A stretch of DNA of 37,989 nucleotides from a virus. Position 1 is the stretch's first letter; each line of letters opens with the position of its first letter. The translations under genes and the position numbers were made by a program. Positions 1 through 7,922 of this stretch are shown in pieces. The DNA is taken from IMG/VR virus record IMGVR_UViG_3300047352_000231, positions 1-37,989 of that record; one strand, written 5' to 3'. The notes under the pieces were generated by a model. The model ran no database searches and was not told the DNA's origin. It saw nothing but the letters and a program-made list of their open reading frames with translations.

Positions 1-19
1 CTGGGTGTGCGCGGGGCGC

Positions 20-700
20 TTACTGGTTCAAGTAATCGTCCAGTCGCTTCTCCGCCGCACTCTCAGCGCGCGCCGCGTTCGACTCCGCATCCGTGAAGCG
101 TGGGGTCAGCTTCTCCGCCATCTTGGCGCGGTGCGCTTCCTTGGCGGCGAGGCGCTTCTGGTACGGCGTGAGCTTGGCGGCCTTGGCCTTCGCGTCTGCC
201 TTGGCGCTGGCGATCTGCTTACCGTACCCCTTGGCGGGCTTCGCCATGTGACGCGCGAGCTGGTCCGCACGATGCGCCTTGTTAGCCTTCAGCGTCTCCG
301 CGCGGGTATCCATGTTCACCAGTGCGCCCCGTGTGTCGCGCAAGTCACGTACGTCCAGAGGCGCGTAGCACAGCGCGTCGACGTTGTACTGACCATGTGC
401 GCGCATGTAGTCCATGTCGTCGGTGTTGATGTCATGGGCGGCCTCGATGCCTGCCGCTTCACACTCGCCGTCATCGTCTACGTGTACGTCCGACTGCGCG
501 AGATTCTCACAGAAGTATTCAGCACCGTATGATGTGATCGCATCGTCTGAGTCTCTGAAGTCTACTTCGAAACCGTGCTCGGCCATGAAAGCCTCTGCCT
601 CCACTTGATTGCGCAGGCTGATATCCAGCTCGGCTTCCGTGTACGTAGCGTTAGAACCGTTGCGGGCGATGTAGTTGTAACCGTGTGTGTGCTTGCTCAT
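20..700 (-). CDS. hypothetical protein, basic helical C-terminus
   Basis: Unrecognised protein of 226 residues. I start it at the ATG at 700 because GGAGG lies just upstream on this strand; the reading frame stays open further upstream but that part looks like non-coding sequence. The N-terminal half is acidic and contains clusters of Asp and Glu. The C-terminal half (from about residue 135) is rich in Ala, Lys and Arg and is probably a long charged helix, with repeated Ala-Lys and Ala-Glu-Lys segments, which could bind nucleic acid or pack in a virion. It is the only gene left of the divergent intergenic region and reads away from the structural block, like the early genes at the right end. 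No function is assigned. Confidence 0.7.
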   Translation of the reverse strand: MSKHTHGYNYIARNGSNATYTEAELDISLRNQVEAEAFMAEHGFEVDFRDSDDAITSYGAEYFCENLAQSDVHVDDDGECEAAGIEAAHDINTDDMDYMRAHGQYNVDALCYAPLDVRDLRDTRGALVNMDTRAETLKANKAHRADQLARHMAKPAKGYGKQIASAKADAKAKAAKLTPYQKRLAAKEAHRAKMAEKLTPRFTDAESNAARAESAAEKRLDDYLNQ

Positions 701-1296
701 AGTGTTGCGCCTCCCAGCGCGTGTGTGCGGCGTCATTGCCGACTTGCTGTGCATCTTACGGGGTATGACGCCTCCGGACCACATAATGTTCCCCACTTGT
801 GACATATTACCACTTATAGAGGGGGCATGGTGTATTGCCGGGGACATGACGACCGGATCAGGTGCTTGGCGACTACTGTATAGATGTACAGTGTGGCGCT
901 GGTGCTGGCGTGGCGGCTCCCGACCCGACTCTCTCCCGCCCCGATGCGCTCGCACTGTACGCATGACCAGCACTGTATGCCCGTACAGGTGGGCGCGTTG
1001 GCGGCCGATTCGACACCCGGAGGGGGCTGATTGCGGCACGTCGCGCGGGGGGTGCCACTCAGACTCCTAAAGAGGCCGATTCGACCCCCAAGTGGTACAA
1101 GTTGGCTCCACCAAGAGCAGTTAGTGGGTGCCATTATAGTACCAACAAGCTCCTGTTATGCAACAAGTTATCGCATATTGCAACAGGAACCGCTACGACA
1201 CCGTTAAGTTCCCAACTGGAACCGTAACGACCCCTACTATAAGCCCCATGAATAGGCCCTATTACCGGCAATATGCCTCTTGATATGCAATAAGGC
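701..1296. other. non-coding divergent intergenic region
   Basis: About 600 bases separate the leftward gene at 20-700 from the rightward promoter at 1297. Open frames here are short and have no ribosome binding sites or protein-like composition. The part from about 1140 to 1296 is more AT-rich than the genes and holds a 14-base direct repeat with one mismatch (GGAACCGCTACGAC at 1186-1199 and GGAACCGTAACGAC at 1218-1231), plus two TGCAACA words at 1159-1165 and 1179-1185. A leftward -10-like TATAAT lies at 1133-1138 but has no good -35. The region probably carries the control signals for the leftward gene and could include an origin or packaging site; neither is shown by the sequence. Confidence 0.5.
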
Positions 1297-1326
1297 TTGA
1301 CTTTCACCCCTAAAGTATGCTATAAT
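1297..1326 (+). promoter_or_regulatory. sigma-70 promoter of the rightward structural block
   Basis: TTGACT at 1297-1302, an 18-base spacer, then TATAAT at 1321-1326 preceded by TGC, an extended -10. Transcription should begin near 1333, leaving a leader of about 150 bases before terS. It is the first promoter of the rightward block. Confidence 0.85.
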
Positions 1327-1368
1327 CGGTACTATAGAGTACGATATGTAGCAGACTGACTCCATCAA

Positions 1369-1479
1369 GCCCCTTTCGTCATGTCACGTGTTAGCTTAGG
1401 TATACATCTAACACGACAGCAAGACGAAAGGGCCTTAACGAAGTCGTTACGTAGTCGTAACGTACATTACGAAGGGGCC
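1369..1479 (+). promoter_or_regulatory. structured terS leader with two alternative pairings
   Basis: The leader has a perfect 10-base stem, CCCTTTCGTC (1371-1380) with GACGAAAGGG (1423-1432). Nested inside is an 8-base stem, CGTGTTAG (1387-1394) with CTAACACG (1408-1415), closing a 13-base loop. The word ACGAARGGGCC occurs twice, at 1424-1434 and at 1469-1479. The second copy contains the terS ribosome binding site AAGGGG (1472-1477), seven bases before the ATG. The 5' arm (1369-1379) can therefore pair either with the first copy or, with one bulged T, with the ribosome binding site. These two states exclude each other, which suggests translational control of terS; that function is inference from pairing alone. 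Confidence 0.6.
1436..1474 (+). repeat. four phased TWACG octamer repeats
   Basis: TAACGAAG (1436), TTACGTAG (1447), TAACGTAC (1458) and TTACGAAG (1467) are spaced 11, 11 and 9 bases apart, close to one helical turn each. GTTACG (1446-1451) and CGTAAC (1456-1461) also form an inverted repeat. The last copy abuts the terS ribosome binding site. A related set lies at 34458-34499. They look like protein-binding iterons or an operator; no binding protein is identified. Confidence 0.55.
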
Positions 1480-1484
1480 TACCT

Positions 1485-1868
1485 ATGCCTAACGAAGACA
1501 ACCGTCCTAAGAGAGGGCGGCCTTCTAAGAAAGAGCTAGCCGCTACGGACAATATGTCCAGAAGGCAGACCGCCGCCGCGATCAAGGAGTATAAGCAACG
1601 CCTATTGTTGCACCCTGACTCGCCGCGTGTAATCAACTCTATCGTAGAGGCCGCATTGAATGACGAGCACAAGCACCAAGCCATCGCGTGGAAGCTCATG
1701 CTCGACCGTATCGCGCCCATCGCGTCATTCTCGGCAGAGAATCGCGCAACGCCGTCCGTCGAGATCACGATTAAGGGGATCGGTGAGGACGACGTTAGAG
1801 ATATCACTCCTGATGGGGCTGATAGTGGTGATGACATTCTGGACGTGGAGTTCAGCGATGTCGAGTGA
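1485..1868 (+). CDS. terminase small subunit (TerS)
   Basis: Protein of 127 residues that would recognise phage DNA and direct the large terminase subunit during packaging. The assignment rests on position directly ahead of the lysin and TerL, on size, and on composition: an AT-hook-like KRGRPSKK at residues 9-16, a helical centre (about 26-80) and an acidic C-terminus rich in Asp that could contact TerL or the portal. The ATG has AAGGGG seven bases upstream, and that site can be masked by the leader. The gene overlaps the next by 11 bases. No enzymatic motif is expected in this family. The sequence alone does not prove the role, but the context makes it likely. Confidence 0.75.
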   Translation: MPNEDNRPKRGRPSKKELAATDNMSRRQTAAAIKEYKQRLLLHPDSPRVINSIVEAALNDEHKHQAIAWKLMLDRIAPIASFSAENRATPSVEITIKGIGEDDVRDITPDGADSGDDILDVEFSDVE

Positions 1869-2352
1869 AGTAACGCGCACAGGCGCTATACTTAATATGA
1901 TCGCCAAGCACGAGAGTGGCGGCAAGTACGACATCATGTACGGGGGCAATGAAGTCCCACTGACCAAGATGACCATCGGGGAAGTCATGGCGTACCAAGA
2001 CTACCTCGCGAAGCAGGGTGCAGACTCCGTGGCCGCTGGTAAGTACCAGATCATCGGCAAGACCATGAAAGACTTGTCCCGCCGTAACCCCAAGGACTTC
2101 GGTCCTGAGCGTATGTTCGACGAAGAGGCGCAGGAGTGGGCCGCTTTGACGCTGATGAACCGCCGAGGGTACGATAAGTTCCTTAGCGGTGAGATGTCAG
2201 ACGAGGAGTTTGCGCTTGAGCTGGCCAAGGAGTGGGCGTCCCTGCCGGACCCCAGCACGGGCAAGTCGTATTACGAGAAGGATGGGCTGAACAAGTCCCA
2301 CCACAAGACAGAAGACGTACTGAAGACTCTGAACGTACTTGAGGGGTCATAA
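1858..2352 (+). CDS. endolysin, lambda R-like muramidase/transglycosylase
   Basis: Protein of 164 residues that cleaves the glycan strands of host peptidoglycan at lysis. Residues 15-30 carry a likely catalytic Glu19 followed by Gly-Gly and a Tyr-Asp-x-Met-Tyr-Gly-Gly stretch, then AAGKYQI at about 59-65 and EWASLP near 125; these match the order of motifs in the lambda R lysozyme-like fold. No signal peptide or SAR anchor is visible, so export should depend on a holin. I start at the ATG at 1858, seven bases after a GGAG, overlapping terS by 11 bases in another frame. The longer open frame upstream is a terS shadow. Its stop and the terL start overlap as TAATG. Placement between the two terminase genes, 22 kb from the holin-like and spanin-like genes, is notable. 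Confidence 0.8.
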   Translation: MSSEVTRTGAILNMIAKHESGGKYDIMYGGNEVPLTKMTIGEVMAYQDYLAKQGADSVAAGKYQIIGKTMKDLSRRNPKDFGPERMFDEEAQEWAALTLMNRRGYDKFLSGEMSDEEFALELAKEWASLPDPSTGKSYYEKDGLNKSHHKTEDVLKTLNVLEGS

Positions 2353-3602
2353 TGGCTAAGCTGAACATTGAGCTGGTGCCGTGGCAACGAGAAGTACTGA
2401 ACGACGAGAGCCGATTCAAGGTTATTGCGGCTGGGCGTCGTTGCGGGAAGAGCCATCTGGCCGCCGTGTCGCTGATCCTAGCGGGTCTTGACGGCGGGCC
2501 GGGAGACATCTTCTACGTAGGGCCTACACAGGCACAGGCCCGTGACGTGATGTGGAGCAAGCTGTTCGAGCTGGGCAACGACATCATCGAGAGCAGTAAC
2601 ATTAACAACCTTGAGATCAAGCTGGTCAATGGAGCCAGCATCAAGCTCAAGGGTGCAGACAGACCGGACACGATGCGTGGTGTCTCGCTCAAGCACTTGG
2701 TGCTGGACGAGGCGGCGTTCATGAAGGCGGACATATTCGAGACGATCCTCCGCCCCGCTCTGTCAGACAAGAAGGGTAGCGCCATATTCATCTCCACACC
2801 GGAGGGGCGCAACAACTTCTACGACATGTTCATCAATGCACAGGTGTGGGACAACTGGAACGCATGGACGTTCACGACCTACGACAACCCGTTCATTGAC
2901 CCGGAGGAGATAGAGCACGCCAAGGCTACCCTCCCCGGCTGGGCCTTCCGTCAGGAGTATGCCGCTAGCTTCGACAGCCGAGGCAGTGAGTACTTCGACG
3001 CGGAGACGTTCGAGTACTACGACGATCGCCCCACGCACGACGGCGACTACTACGTGGCGGTGGACTTGGCGGGCTTCGAGACGGAGCGTGCAGGCAAGAC
3101 GAAGCGCCGCGACAACAGCGCAATGGCGATAGTCTTCGTGGACGACAGCGGCACATGGTGGGTAGAGGATATCATACACGGACGCTGGACGTTGGACGAG
3201 ACGGCGCAGAACATATTCGACGCGGTCAACAAGTACAAGCCGATCAGCGTTGGGATTGAGAAAGGCATCGCACAGCAGGCGGTAATGAATCCGCTGGACG
3301 ACGTGATGCGCCGGACGCACAGGGTGTTCCGTATAGACCTACTGAGCCACGGCAACCAGAAGAAGCAAGACAGGATACTCTGGGCCTTACAGGGCCGTCT
3401 TGAGCATGGCAAGATCAAGTTCAAGCAGGGCGACTGGAACAGCAAGATCGTAGACGAGTTCAGCGCGTTTCCATCACAGCTTGTGACGGATGACCTTATC
3501 GACGCACTGGCATACATCGACCAGATGGCTGTGGTACCATACCGCTCCGATCTGGAAGACTACGATGACTATGAACCTATTGACGCGATAGCGGGGTACT
3601 AA
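2352..3602 (+). CDS. terminase large subunit (TerL), ATPase and nuclease
   Basis: The packaging motor, 416 residues, which docks on the portal, pumps DNA with ATP and cuts the concatemer. Visible ATPase motifs are the Walker A AAGRRCGKS (26-34), Walker B LVLDE (116-120) and the coupling motif STPEG (149-153). The RNase H-like nuclease domain has acidic residues in AVDLAG (D238), GIEKG (E303) and DLIDALAY (about D381/D384). The length is short but within the range of phage TerL proteins. It overlaps the lysin and the portal gene by one base each as TAATG. The protein is intact with all expected motifs, so the assignment is firm. Confidence 0.95.
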   Translation: MAKLNIELVPWQREVLNDESRFKVIAAGRRCGKSHLAAVSLILAGLDGGPGDIFYVGPTQAQARDVMWSKLFELGNDIIESSNINNLEIKLVNGASIKLKGADRPDTMRGVSLKHLVLDEAAFMKADIFETILRPALSDKKGSAIFISTPEGRNNFYDMFINAQVWDNWNAWTFTTYDNPFIDPEEIEHAKATLPGWAFRQEYAASFDSRGSEYFDAETFEYYDDRPTHDGDYYVAVDLAGFETERAGKTKRRDNSAMAIVFVDDSGTWWVEDIIHGRWTLDETAQNIFDAVNKYKPISVGIEKGIAQQAVMNPLDDVMRRTHRVFRIDLLSHGNQKKQDRILWALQGRLEHGKIKFKQGDWNSKIVDEFSAFPSQLVTDDLIDALAYIDQMAVVPYRSDLEDYDDYEPIDAIAGY

Positions 3603-5632
3603 TGAGCGACACTAACATCTTCGAGCATGAGTTCGATGGCGAAGTCTCCTACGAGGGCGTACTGGCTGATTGGGTAATCAGCAAGTGTAACGACTGGCGG
3701 GACCACTACGAGAGTAACTACTCTCAGAAGCATGAGGAGTACTACCGCCTCTTCCGTAACCAATGGTCAGCAGAGGATAGCGAACGTGGATCAGAACGAA
3801 GCAAGCTCATCGCCCCGGCCCTCGCACAAGCCGTGGAGAGTAACGTCGCCGAGGTGGAAGAAGCTACCTTCGGCCGTGGTAAGATCTTCGACGTCCGTGA
3901 CGATGTCATGGATCAGCAGAACGGCGACATGGTGTTCCTCCGTAAGAAGCTCCACGAGGACTTTCATCACGCTCGTGTACGTAGCTCCGTGGCTGAGGTA
4001 CTTGTCAACGCCGCTGTGTATGGTACTGGCATCGCTGAAGTAACGATCGAAGAGCAGAAGGTATATCAGCCTGCTACCCAGCCCATGATGGAAGGCGCGT
4101 TGACAGCCATTGGCGTTAACGAGACTGTCCGTCCGCTGGTCAAGCTGAACCCCGTACAGCCCAAGAACTTCCTAATCGACCCGACTGCGGCGTCTGTTGA
4201 CTCCGCTATGGGATGCGCTATCGACGAGTATGTCAGCCGACACATCGTCGAGGAGTTGCAGGAGCAGGGAGTCTACAAGGCAGACGCATACGTAGGAGAG
4301 GCGGCCGCAGATGAAGAGATCGAGTTCGACTCGAAGGTGGACAGCAGAGCCAAGGGACGCATACGTCTCACCAAGTACTACGGGAAAGTTCCCCGCGAGT
4401 ACCTCATCGCAGAAGGTGTGGACGAAGACGACATCGACGAATCAGGTAGCCTTGTGGAAGCCATCGTCGTCATCGCTAACGAAGGCACGCTACTGAAGGC
4501 TATCCCCAACCCCTACATGTGTCAGGACCGTCCGGTCGTGGCCTTCCAGTGGGACATCGTTCCCAACATCTTCTGGGGTCGCGGTGTCTGTGAGAAGGGC
4601 TACATGTCCCAGAAGGCACTCGACGCAGAACTCCGAGCACGCATCGACGCGCTCGCCCTTACGACCCACCCAATGATGGCTGTTGATGCGACACGTATCC
4701 CTCGCGGCCACAAGCTGGAAGTACGTCCGGGTCGTATGCTTCTGACCAATGGCGCGCCACAGGAAGCTGTGATGCCGTTCAACTTCGGTCAGCTCAATGC
4801 CATCACGTTCCAGCAAGGAGCGGCTCTACAGCAGATGGTATCTCAAGCTACTGGCGCATCTGACGGTTCAATGCCGCAGGTTCAGAATGATGTTACGGCC
4901 GCAGGCATGTCCATGTCGCAGGGCGGAATCGTCAAGCGCCAGAAGCGAACCTTGGTGAACTTCCAAGAGAACTTCCTGATCCCGTTCGTCAAGAAAGCGG
5001 CGTATCGGTACATGCAGTTCAACCCGGAAGAGTACCCTATCGGCGACTATAACTTCGTACCGTTCTCCTCGCTCGGCGCTATGGCGCGTGAGTACGAGGT
5101 CGGTCAGTTGTCGCAGATCCTTCAGACTATACCCGCAGACTCCCCGGCACACGGGGCTATCGTTAGTGCGATCATCGACCACCTCAACGTGTCCAACCGC
5201 GAGGAGCTTATCGCCGCTATCGAACAGGGTAGTCAGCCAGACCCGCAAGCCGCACAGGCCGCACAGCAACAACAGCAGATGCAGATGGCTGTCACGCAGG
5301 GTCAGGTACAACTTCTCAACGCTCAGGCCGCAGAGTCGCAGTCGCGAGCGCAGAAGTACAACGTCGAAGCACAGCTTGCACCGCAAGAGGTGTCCCTCAA
5401 GTACAGCGATCAGAACAACGATGGCGAGGTAGACAAGGACTTCGAGAAGCGAATCAAGATGTCAGAGCTGTTACTCAAGGAGCGAGAACTAGAGGGCAAG
5501 GAGAGGGCCGCAATGGAGTCGTCCAAGGCCAAGGCAGAGGCAGAGCTTATCGAACGCCTCGTAGCTATGGACGAGCAACGCGGGCAAGCCCCAGCACCAA
5601 CTAACGCTATACCAACAGGAGAGAACGCTTAA
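3602..5632 (+). CDS. portal (head-tail connector) protein
   Basis: Protein of 676 residues expected to form the ring at one capsid vertex through which DNA enters and leaves and on which TerL and the tail tube assemble. Evidence is position directly after TerL, length, and the typical N-terminal helical region (about 15-75) with an Arg-Ser-Lys-Leu and repeated Val-Glu stretch followed by a long alpha/beta core. From about residue 540 the chain is rich in Gln and Ala, then Glu and Lys, probably the coiled-coil barrel. It fits portals of podophages of the T7/P22 type better than the shorter siphophage portals. It overlaps the following gene by one base. Confidence 0.9.
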   Translation: MSDTNIFEHEFDGEVSYEGVLADWVISKCNDWRDHYESNYSQKHEEYYRLFRNQWSAEDSERGSERSKLIAPALAQAVESNVAEVEEATFGRGKIFDVRDDVMDQQNGDMVFLRKKLHEDFHHARVRSSVAEVLVNAAVYGTGIAEVTIEEQKVYQPATQPMMEGALTAIGVNETVRPLVKLNPVQPKNFLIDPTAASVDSAMGCAIDEYVSRHIVEELQEQGVYKADAYVGEAAADEEIEFDSKVDSRAKGRIRLTKYYGKVPREYLIAEGVDEDDIDESGSLVEAIVVIANEGTLLKAIPNPYMCQDRPVVAFQWDIVPNIFWGRGVCEKGYMSQKALDAELRARIDALALTTHPMMAVDATRIPRGHKLEVRPGRMLLTNGAPQEAVMPFNFGQLNAITFQQGAALQQMVSQATGASDGSMPQVQNDVTAAGMSMSQGGIVKRQKRTLVNFQENFLIPFVKKAAYRYMQFNPEEYPIGDYNFVPFSSLGAMAREYEVGQLSQILQTIPADSPAHGAIVSAIIDHLNVSNREELIAAIEQGSQPDPQAAQAAQQQQQMQMAVTQGQVQLLNAQAAESQSRAQKYNVEAQLAPQEVSLKYSDQNNDGEVDKDFEKRIKMSELLLKERELEGKERAAMESSKAKAEAELIERLVAMDEQRGQAPAPTNAIPTGENA

Positions 5633-7185
5633 TGGCGATTGACTTATCAACATACGAGCGCGGCTACTACGGGTATCTTAATGACTCCGTACGTGAGGCG
5701 CTCGGCGAACTACAAGACACGGGGGCTGTACGGGCTATAGTAACCTCTGCCTCGGAGCTGGCGTCTATCGCCGATCCTAAGACCAGAGATCTAGCTGTAG
5801 TCGTGGACGAACAGCAACTATACGCTTGGAACGAATCAGGCGGATCTTGGCTAGCCATCGGTGCTAGTCAGTCTGTACTCCAGAACCTCATCGACGGATC
5901 GTTCGACGGAGGAGTTAGCACTATCCTGAGCACCAACGCGGCTGTCTACGCAGACGGAACTGCCGGTGTGCCAGACCCGCTGAACACTACGTCAGGCTGG
6001 TACTACAAGAACAGCTCAGACTTGACCGACAAGGTTAACTGGTACTACGCATCTAACAGCAACCCCGCAGTCACCATGACGCTGGCTAACTTCACGTCCC
6101 AGTACGCGGTGGTGGACGTACGGGCCGCAGGCTCGCCCTTCTTCGTCGTATACACCAAGCCTACAGGCTCGGGCGACGCGGGTGGCTGGTACAAGTCACG
6201 TCTTGTATACTCGCCCGCAGACCCCTACATGGACCTCACGGCCTACGTCGGCCAGACAGTCTTCATGCACTGGGGCGTAGACACAGGCGACTTCCCAACT
6301 CTGCCTCGCGTAGAGTGTACGTTGGATAGCTTCGCCTCTAACGGCACGCAAGCCCCTACTGAAGAGCTTCTGGTTGCTAACCTAAGCACCAGCACTAGCT
6401 ACCCCTCGGGTCACTACGAGTTCGTAGTATCTGAGCTAGGGTACGAGTTCAACAGCTCTGACGTGCAGTTCACGCTGTCCGCGCCGTCCTCTACTGGCGA
6501 CGCTCCGGCTACGCTGGACGAGGCGTTCGTACGTATGGACGGCGTCAACGACTACATCAGCCTGTCAGGTACAGGAGCTATCTTGGACTACACAGCGTCG
6601 TGGACCGTCGCTTGTGAGATCGTCGAGATGCCCAGCAACACCACCGACAGCAAGTTCATGACGTTCTTCCGGTCTGGCGACAACGCCCTGACCCTACGAC
6701 GTGGCGGCACTAACTGGGGCTTCTACGCATGTAACGGCTACTACTCAGTAGCGCAGGCTAACACTTGGTACGCTCCCTCGGCGGGATCACGTATCTTGAT
6801 TGAGTGTGACGGCACTAAGATCAGCTATTGGCTGGACGGCGTCCGTCGGTCACACACCACTATGAACGCAACCTACCGTGACGCGTCTTCGCACGTCAAC
6901 GACAGCATCGACTTCGGCCGTGGCGGCATCAGCTTCGCCCAAGGTCCAGTCGTAGACTTCGAGGGCGGCATCGACAACTTGCTCTTCACCAACGGCATCC
7001 TGTCCTCCTCTGAGAAGGCAGAATGGTTCGCTGGCGGAGACGTCACAACCCACAGCTACTACAGCGCGGCGCGCGACTTCGTACCCTGCGGTGAGGGAAC
7101 CTTCCCCAACGTGGTGGGCGAGAAGAGCAACGTAACTGGTAGCCTTGTCAACGGCACATCTGATGACTTCGTGGAGCGTACATAA
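5632..7185 (+). CDS. virion protein with LamG/concanavalin-like domain
   Basis: Protein of 517 residues, rich in Ser, Thr, Gly and Tyr. Residues about 298-470 look like a LamG (concanavalin-like) fold: FVRMDGVNDYI at the start, a WTVACEI strand, an ISYWLDGVRR strand and a repeated pattern of alternating hydrophobic residues. Such domains bind glycans or proteins and are common in phage fibres and head decorations. Residues 1-80 form a separate module with a 'TSASELASIADPKTRDLAVV' stretch like other phage tail-fibre N-termini. The product is probably a receptor-binding or decoration protein. Its place between portal and scaffold, away from tail genes, leaves the role open. Start follows the portal stop as TAATG. 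Confidence 0.6.
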   Translation: MAIDLSTYERGYYGYLNDSVREALGELQDTGAVRAIVTSASELASIADPKTRDLAVVVDEQQLYAWNESGGSWLAIGASQSVLQNLIDGSFDGGVSTILSTNAAVYADGTAGVPDPLNTTSGWYYKNSSDLTDKVNWYYASNSNPAVTMTLANFTSQYAVVDVRAAGSPFFVVYTKPTGSGDAGGWYKSRLVYSPADPYMDLTAYVGQTVFMHWGVDTGDFPTLPRVECTLDSFASNGTQAPTEELLVANLSTSTSYPSGHYEFVVSELGYEFNSSDVQFTLSAPSSTGDAPATLDEAFVRMDGVNDYISLSGTGAILDYTASWTVACEIVEMPSNTTDSKFMTFFRSGDNALTLRRGGTNWGFYACNGYYSVAQANTWYAPSAGSRILIECDGTKISYWLDGVRRSHTTMNATYRDASSHVNDSIDFGRGGISFAQGPVVDFEGGIDNLLFTNGILSSSEKAEWFAGGDVTTHSYYSAARDFVPCGEGTFPNVVGEKSNVTGSLVNGTSDDFVERT

Positions 7186-7691
7186 TGAGTAAGAGATACT
7201 TCGTTGTGCGGAACGTATCCGCAGTTAAGGACGGCGTACAGGTAGCGTCAGGCTCCGTGCCAGCTACTTCCCCGGACTTGTTCACCAGCGGCAACAAGAC
7301 GTCAGGCGACTGGTACTTCTACAAGGTTCCTGCTGAGGGAGAGATCCCCACGGGCGCAGAGGTACATGAGCTGACGGTCGAAGAGGCCCGTCTGGCGGTA
7401 CAGTCAGAGCTGTTCAACGGCGGGACTACCACTACAGAGTTCGTCGCTAAGGAGCAGGAAGTTGCACAGATGCTCCGCGCTGAGTTCATGGTGGCACAGG
7501 CCGCGCTGGACGTCGGGGCGGCTGAGGCACTGTTCACGGCTCTGGAGCCTACGTCACACGCCTTGTCGGCAGGTTCGCTTAACATCGCGTACTTCCGGTT
7601 CAACAACTCTGCCGTAGATCAGACGACCAAGGATGCGTTCAACCCCTTGTTCGAGACGTTCTTCTGCAAGTTCCCGCGTAACTTAACATGA
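7185..7691 (+). CDS. hypothetical protein, probable virion partner of the LamG protein
   Basis: Unrecognised protein of 168 residues. Its N-terminal 60 residues are beta-rich (YFVVRNVSAVKDGVQV) and the remainder is helical and Ala-rich. The start overlaps the stop of the LamG gene as TAATG, so the two are probably translated together and may act together, for instance as a fibre and its adaptor or chaperone (inference). The stop overlaps the next small gene as ATGA. No membrane segment or signal peptide is visible. Confidence 0.7.
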   Translation: MSKRYFVVRNVSAVKDGVQVASGSVPATSPDLFTSGNKTSGDWYFYKVPAEGEIPTGAEVHELTVEEARLAVQSELFNGGTTTTEFVAKEQEVAQMLRAEFMVAQAALDVGAAEALFTALEPTSHALSAGSLNIAYFRFNNSAVDQTTKDAFNPLFETFFCKFPRNLT

Positions 7692-7867
7692 CGACGTGGA
7701 CCCTCTGGCTCCTCCTTCACACCATGTCCGGTGAGTACGTGGCGCTAGAGGGTCGCACCTATACGAACGGTAACCGCTGTATGGAAGTGGCTGACGGTAT
7801 ACTAGGCCGTCCCATTACCGGAGCTGTGGTCTATAGAGCAATATGCAAGGAGAAGATAGATGTGTAA
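7688..7867 (+). CDS. small protein with hydrophobic N-terminus and two cysteines
   Basis: Protein of 59 residues starting at the ATG that overlaps the previous stop (ATGA). Residues 4-13 (WTLWLLLHTM) are hydrophobic and could be a short signal or membrane segment; Cys31 and Cys53 lie in the following domain and could form a disulfide if exported. The coupling of start and stop with neighbours on both sides supports it as real. Function unknown. Confidence 0.65.
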   Translation: MTTWTLWLLLHTMSGEYVALEGRTYTNGNRCMEVADGILGRPITGAVVYRAICKEKIDV

Positions 7868-7922
7868 GACATGCGGATGCAAGGGCAAGAAGTGCAACTG
7901 TGGCGGTGGAGGCTACAAGTAA
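7860..7922 (+). CDS. 20-residue cysteine-rich microprotein
   Basis: A 20-residue protein with five cysteines at positions 2, 5, 7, 13 and 15 (CxxCxC, then CxC) and a Gly-rich end. AAGGAG stands eight bases ahead of the ATG. The start overlaps the previous gene in another frame and the stop overlaps the next start as TAATG, so it is placed like a translated gene. The Cys/Lys/Gly content suggests binding of a metal ion such as zinc, which is inference. Ordinary gene callers would miss it. Confidence 0.6.
   Translation: MCKTCGCKGKKCNCGGGGYK

Noticed and set aside
5-532. 175-codon rightward frame at the left edge
   Set aside because: Complement of the better supported leftward gene at 20-700; Arg/Leu/Val-rich and without a ribosome site.
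1133-1163. Leftward promoter for the gene at 20-700
   Set aside because: TATAAT at 1133-1138 is good but the best -35 (TTGCAT) needs a 19-base spacer, so support is too weak.
2763-3320. 185-codon minus-strand frame inside terL
   Set aside because: Antisense to conserved TerL motifs, with Arg/Val-rich composition typical of a shadow and no promoter or ribosome site.
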